Source of the DNA: Oribacterium sp. NK2B42
GTDB taxonomy: Bacteria > Bacillota > Clostridia > Lachnospirales > Lachnospiraceae
Length of the DNA stretch: 35,659 bases
Direction of reading: 5' to 3'
NCBI RefSeq assembly: GCF_000424445.1
Contig: NZ_AUJX01000042.1
Location: 1 to 35,659 of the forward strand
Under the pieces are notes generated by a model. It did no database searches and had not been told where the DNA came from. It was given only the letters and a program-made list of their open reading frames with translations. Each line of letters opens with the position of its first letter. Position 1 is the first letter of the stretch. Made by a program: the position numbers and the translations under genes. This document shows, in pieces, positions 32,510 through 35,659 of this stretch.

Positions 32510-32532
32510 ACGTTGGTGTCAGGCACCAATGT
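32510..32532. repeat. REP-like palindrome
   Basis: ACGTTGGTG and CACCAATGT form a 9-bp stem (one G-T pair) around TCAGG. The core GGTGTCAGGCACC resembles a palindrome known from several bacterial genomes near REP-associated tyrosine transposase genes. Only one copy is in this window and no transposase of that type is seen. Confidence 0.5.
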
Positions 32533-32630
32533 TCCTTTAATCCAGGATGCTATATTTGTCCATCTTAATATGCTGTTTTTTGCCGCACAATTAAGGAATA
32601 ATATCTAAAACAATCAGCAGTTACCGCCAT

Positions 32631-32933
32631 TTATCCTTGCATCAGATTGTAAGGTCTGATATTGGACATATCAACAATCTTACCTGATAACTTAAGCATA
32701 TCTAGATCATACTGATTTTGAATGTTCAGCCAGAACTGCGGTGTTGTTCTAAAGTACATTGCAAATCTCATAGCAGTGTCTGCTGTAATCCCCCTCTTTC
32801 CGGTTATAATATCACTGATTCTTGACTGAGGAATGTGTATCTCCTTGGCAAGTCTATATGCTGTTACATTCATTGGTCCAAGAAACTCTTCCTGTAATAC
32901 TTCTCCTGGTGATATAGGCTCTAAATCCATCAT
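32631..32933 (-). CDS. higA: HigA-type antitoxin
   Basis: A 100-residue protein from the ATG at 32933, which has AAGGAGG seven bases upstream. DLEPISPGEVLQEEFLGPMN, then VTAYRLAKEIHIPQSRISDI and ITGKRGITADTAMRFAMYFR, is the XRE-type helix-turn-helix of HigA antitoxins, followed by TTPQFWLNIQNQYDLDML. It follows higB by 13 bases in the toxin-first order normal for this family. A start at 32960 would overlap the toxin gene and lacks a ribosome site. Confidence 0.92.
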   Translation of the reverse strand: MMDLEPISPGEVLQEEFLGPMNVTAYRLAKEIHIPQSRISDIITGKRGITADTAMRFAMYFRTTPQFWLNIQNQYDLDMLKLSGKIVDMSNIRPYNLMQG

Positions 32934-32946
32934 ATAAGTCACCTCC

Positions 32947-33228
32947 TTAGTGATAATCACCTATTTCTTGAATGATCACATTTCCATTATTCCAATAAAA
33001 ACATATTCGATATTGATCATTAATTCTAATACTATACTGCCCCTCTCGATCACCTTTTAATTCTTCAAGATGATTCGACGGAGGCACTCTCAAATCATTG
33101 ATACTTGCAGCCGAATGAACCATTACAAGCTTTCTCCTCGCTATCTTTTGTATGTCTTGAGGCAGCTTTGTAGAGAATTTCATATTCCATATTTTTTCAG
33201 CTTCTTTGTCATGCCATTCCGCTATCAT
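32947..33228 (-). CDS. higB: HigB-type toxin
   Basis: A 93-residue RelE-fold protein. WHDKEAEKIWNMKFSTKLPQ, then DIQKIARRKLVMVHSAASIN and DLRVPPSNHLEELKGDREGQ, and YSIRINDQYRICFYWNNGNV before a final IQEIGDYH, agree in order and length with HigB/YoeB-like mRNA interferases. It is upstream of higA on the minus strand. I see no strong ribosome site before the ATG (AGAAGT only). Confidence 0.92.
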   Translation of the reverse strand: MIAEWHDKEAEKIWNMKFSTKLPQDIQKIARRKLVMVHSAASINDLRVPPSNHLEELKGDREGQYSIRINDQYRICFYWNNGNVIIQEIGDYH

Positions 33229-33341
33229 TTACTTCTGTTCTCCATAAGTACTTCTGCTTTGAAGATACACGCTTTAATCAATTTTGTCAATTTCTTATTT
33301 CTTATCCTTATTCATTTCTTATTTCTTAGCATGATTTACTC

Positions 33342-33578
33342 ATGTTCCGCTACTGTGTCGATCACGATCATCTATGTGTTATGCGGCTGAAAGATTCCAT
33401 CGGTCTTGCCAAACGTCTTGAAAAATCAGACGCTGATTCTTATGAAGGCATGGATGTCATCTTGGGTAATCCCAAAGAGGGTACTACTGACGTGACCGTA
33501 CGTGTGATAGCAGTAAAGCTTGACTCAGGTGCTACAGAATACCTTGCCACGTCCTCAATAAAACTGTTTAAGCTTTGA
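33342..33578 (+). pseudogene. IS4-type transposase fragment
   Basis: A 78-codon frame reads CVMRLKDSIGLAKRLEKSDA and, further on, VRVIAVKLDSGATEYLATSS. The latter resembles the RvI.V.L.sGe.EyLaTn block of IS4-type DDE transposases, which lies between the second Asp and the Glu. The frame lacks the conserved ends on both sides and turns to unrelated sequence (SIKLFKL) before its stop, so it is a decayed insertion sequence remnant. The gap from 33229 to 33341 shows nothing else. Confidence 0.6.
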
Positions 33579-33611
33579 TTATGTGAGATAGCATAAATGC
33601 CTGCTGCGCCA

Positions 33612-35201
33612 TCATACCGTTCCTTCAAACAGAACTTTATCTCCGATCTCTACCCTCTTTACTCCCTGTTCTTTATTTTTGTTGAAATTAAAACTAAGCA
33701 TATAGCCGGTATTCAGATTCCAATAATCCAGATATTCACTGATCTGCTTTTCACCTTCTGCATTATACCTTTCCCCGCGCCATATCTTAAGTTCTATGAT
33801 GTACTGCTTCCCCAGGTAATCGACGATCACATCTGTTCTTGTCTGGTCTCTGGTCTGTGCTTCGATATAGTAGTTTCCGGTTCCATTTATGATCGGTTTC
33901 AGATACAACAGAAACTGTTCTCTGCCATCTTTCTCTTTGAAGCGCTCCACCAAAGGTCCGCATATTTCAGTGTACGTCTTAATGAACTTTTCCAATATCA
34001 GGCGCATGTTAAGTCTACCCTCTGTGATGAACTGATTCTTTGCAAGTTCACCCTCTCGAGAGAAAACATTACTTTTTAGTTCCTCATCTGAAAGGAAAAG
34101 GTTATATAGCCTTGTTTCAAATATTCGATTAGCAATTCTCACTGTGTTATGGTCATTCCGGATCAGGCCATACATCTGCATCTGCACGATATCTTCCTGA
34201 TCCGGATTCCATGTAAGCCTGGTTCCCTCCATCAGTATGCCTCTGATAGAAGCTTTCAGATACGGATAGTTATTCAGGTTCTTGGTCAATGTCTGAAATA
34301 GTGTATTATTTTCTGCAAGAAGTAACTTGACAGCTTCATCTATGCCACTCTCTGTCCACGCTTCAGACAGGCTCATTGTTTTGCTGACTTCTTCATCCAG
34401 CAGTTGACAAATTCTGCTCACGAGAAAAGGATAACCATTTGTATAGTCTCTGATACTTTTGGCCATGACCGCTGTATCCATCCCGGTATGATGGTCTACT
34501 TCATACTCATCAAGCATCCCTTTTATACCGTTTTCAGACAAACTCATATCTATCGTAAAATCGGCTGCTATATTCCACGGACTATTTTCCTTATGTTCAT
34601 CCTCCGGTCTGATCTTTGATCTTATGTGTTTCACATCCGTCACTCCGGCAAGGATGACTGATTGAAATGCTTTCTTTTCCGGATCATCTTCCCGTTCCAG
34701 ATAATCCGCTCTTAACTGTGCAAGAAAATCAAGAAATACCTGATTGTTGGTTGCTGTATCCACTTCATCTATAATCAACACCACAGGCTTTTCGGAACCT
34801 TCGCACCACTCTGTCAGAGAAAAGAATAACTCATCAAGCACTGCTTTATTCTCTTTTCTGGAAATATATTCTTGTAATTCCGCTTTTAATGTTCCAGGAA
34901 TTGGAAGACTCTTTCCGCGTACCAGTATCTGACGGCAAAAAGCCTGTACAAATTTTTCTTCAGTCCTAAAGCTTGCAGCACTTATCTTCTGAAAATCAAG
35001 GCTAAGCACGTCATAGTCTGGTTTCAGATATTCCGTCAGAGCTTTTATAGTTGTCGTTTTCCCATATTGTCTCGCCCGGTTGATTGTAAAATACTTACCA
35101 TCATCTACAAGCCTTTTTATTTCCTTCACCCTCTCGGAGAGATCTACCATATAATGCTTTGATGGTATACATACCGCTGTTGTATTAAACTTTTTCATCA
35201 C
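33612..35201 (-). CDS. AAA-type ATPase fused to a PD-(D/E)XK nuclease-like domain
   Basis: A 529-residue protein of the AAA-ATPase_like/DUF1703 kind. The N-terminal half has Walker A INRARQYGKTTT (about 40-51; the first Gly is replaced) and Walker B VVLIIDEVD (about 140-148, Asp145-Glu146), with a helical lid and winged-helix part (YTNGYPFLVSRICQLLDEEV). The C-terminal part has the nuclease-like core TRTDVIVDYLGKQYIIELKI: Asp457 and Glu470-x-Lys472, followed by an alpha helix with EKQISEYLDYW. Many copies occur in anaerobic gut bacteria. The biological role is unproven; a DNA-targeting or transposon-like role is proposed in the family. It is an orphan gene beside the IS4 remnant and group II intron. 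Confidence 0.85.
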   Translation of the reverse strand: MMKKFNTTAVCIPSKHYMVDLSERVKEIKRLVDDGKYFTINRARQYGKTTTIKALTEYLKPDYDVLSLDFQKISAASFRTEEKFVQAFCRQILVRGKSLPIPGTLKAELQEYISRKENKAVLDELFFSLTEWCEGSEKPVVLIIDEVDTATNNQVFLDFLAQLRADYLEREDDPEKKAFQSVILAGVTDVKHIRSKIRPEDEHKENSPWNIAADFTIDMSLSENGIKGMLDEYEVDHHTGMDTAVMAKSIRDYTNGYPFLVSRICQLLDEEVSKTMSLSEAWTESGIDEAVKLLLAENNTLFQTLTKNLNNYPYLKASIRGILMEGTRLTWNPDQEDIVQMQMYGLIRNDHNTVRIANRIFETRLYNLFLSDEELKSNVFSREGELAKNQFITEGRLNMRLILEKFIKTYTEICGPLVERFKEKDGREQFLLYLKPIINGTGNYYIEAQTRDQTRTDVIVDYLGKQYIIELKIWRGERYNAEGEKQISEYLDYWNLNTGYMLSFNFNKNKEQGVKRVEIGDKVLFEGTV

Positions 35202-35260
35202 TCAAATATCCCTCCACACGAACCCTGTCAACAATCATTCATCACTTTTGATTATAACAT

Positions 35261-35296
35261 AAAAACTGTGGCCGTTTTATTCCGGTCACAGTTTTT
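35261..35296. terminator. Bidirectional rho-independent terminator
   Basis: AAAAACTGTGGCCG (35261-35274) pairs with CGGTCACAGTTTTT (35283-35296) over 14 bases including one G-T pair, with an 8-nt loop, A/T runs on both sides. It sits between the ATPase gene and the group II intron. Confidence 0.9.
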
Positions 35297-35378
35297 CAAT
35301 CTCATGTTATTCATTTTATGGGTCGAGTAGATGTAAGAGGTCGAGTAGACAGGGGGATTGCTCCCTCTGCCCCTCACA

Positions 35379-35413
35379 GAATTCCGGACATGCAGATTTC
35401 CCGCATCCGGCTC
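35379..35413 (-). ncRNA. Group II intron domain V
   Basis: On the minus strand: GAGCCGGATGCGGGAAATCT, then GCATGTCCGGAATTC. It folds CCGGA/TCCGG and TGCGG/CTGCA around a GAAAT loop with a 2-nt bulge (TG), and carries the catalytic AGC triad. The 3' arm reads CCGGAATTC where most relatives have CCGGTTC, so two A residues appear extra in the lower stem. Confidence 0.8.
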
Positions 35414-35440
35414 TTTACGAGACTCATTCCTCGTATACTA

Positions 35441-35659
35441 TCATGCGTAGATACTCACGTATATTTTTGCTTCGGCTAAGGGGTGAGTGTAATCTAACAT
35501 CTTAAGAAAATCCACCCAATTGTAGCTTTTCTTCTGACTACGTCTGTTGAGCCAATAGAACAAGCTCTTCATCACCTCATACCTAAAAGCTTTAATACTC
35601 CTTGAGTTATCTGAAATCCCGTAGTAATGGAAATAACCAACCAGTATCTCGTTTAGCTT
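35441..35659 (-). CDS. ltrA: Group II intron reverse transcriptase/maturase, C-terminus (cut by window edge)
   Basis: A minus-strand frame entering from the right edge, 72 residues to the TGA (35441-35443). KLNEILVGYFHYYGISDNSR, then SIKAFRYEVMKSLFYWLNRR and SQKKSYNWVDFLKMLDYTHP, match the maturase (domain X) end of LtrA-type proteins, where YYGI..N...L and WLNRRSQKxS..W are conserved. The catalytic reverse transcriptase domains lie outside the window. The stop codon is 28 bases before domain V, as usual. Confidence 0.88.
   Translation of the reverse strand, partial: KLNEILVGYFHYYGISDNSRSIKAFRYEVMKSLFYWLNRRSQKKSYNWVDFLKMLDYTHPLAEAKIYVSIYA

Larger units (their letters stand above)
35340..35659 (-). 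mobile_element. Group II intron, 3' part
   Basis: Read on the minus strand: the C-terminal end of a maturase frame (35659-35441), domain V (35413-35379), domain VI (35378-35350) and a CTACTCGAC end typical of group II introns (GAC at 35342-35340). The 5' part and splice site are outside the window. A second copy of the end sequence (GGTCGAGTAGA on the plus strand at 35321-35331 and 35339-35349) is present 18 bases away in the exon. Confidence 0.85.

Noticed and set aside
33342-33578. Independent small protein gene
   Set aside because: The frame resembles the inside of an IS4-type transposase and has neither of its ends nor a ribosome site.

Overview
The window reads like the chromosome of an anaerobic Firmicute, most likely a Lachnospiraceae member of the Butyrivibrio type. 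The grounds are family resemblance only: Clostridia-style AsnB, GlnRS and HigB sequences, a tetrahydrofolate riboswitch before an ECF folate transporter gene, a large EAL/PAS/GGDEF protein, split methionine synthase reactivation and moderate GC content. No rRNA, tRNA or CRISPR array was seen.

Left edge (1-740): the tail of an IS110-type transposase next to a 5'-truncated asparagine synthase, probably an insertion into asnB. Next (742-9155) is a sugar-acid and amino-acid section: a GntP permease, a glycerate kinase and a CdaR-type regulator (minus strand), an M20 amidohydrolase, a LysR-type regulator with an extra N-terminal winged helix, and a divergent IlvD/Edd-family dehydratase lacking the usual first iron-sulfur cysteine. 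From 9284 to 18701 lie a membrane-anchored YtxH-like protein with a frameshift at an A10 tract, glnS, an EAL-PAS-GGDEF protein with degenerate motifs, a secreted M14 carboxypeptidase, a DUF3810 membrane protein and an unknown membrane protein.

The most coherent unit is the plus-strand folate/methionine block (18854-26346): a THF riboswitch with a perfect Shine-Dalgarno-sequestering stem, folT, folC, metF, the stand-alone MetH reactivation domain and metH. Together they import folate, polyglutamylate it, reduce methylene-THF and methylate homocysteine. The block is unusually rich in tandem repeats: three 62-bp leader hairpins before folC (with relatives before metH and glnS), 72-bp in-frame repeats inside folC, five units of an exactly 53-bp-spaced TGACTCA array between folC and metF, and an exact 47-bp duplication that frameshifts metF. 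FolT, FolC and MetH also carry Ser/Gly-rich insertions. A lipoprotein oligoendopeptidase and a type-B carboxylesterase follow.

The right part (30071-35659) is accessory: a Phd/RelE-type toxin-antitoxin pair with a clear promoter and palindrome, a cupin gene remnant, a threonine-aldolase-like enzyme, a REP-like palindrome, a HigBA pair, a transposase fragment, an AAA-ATPase/PD-(D/E)XK protein, and the 3' end of a group II intron (domain V, domain VI and the maturase C-terminus) running off the window.
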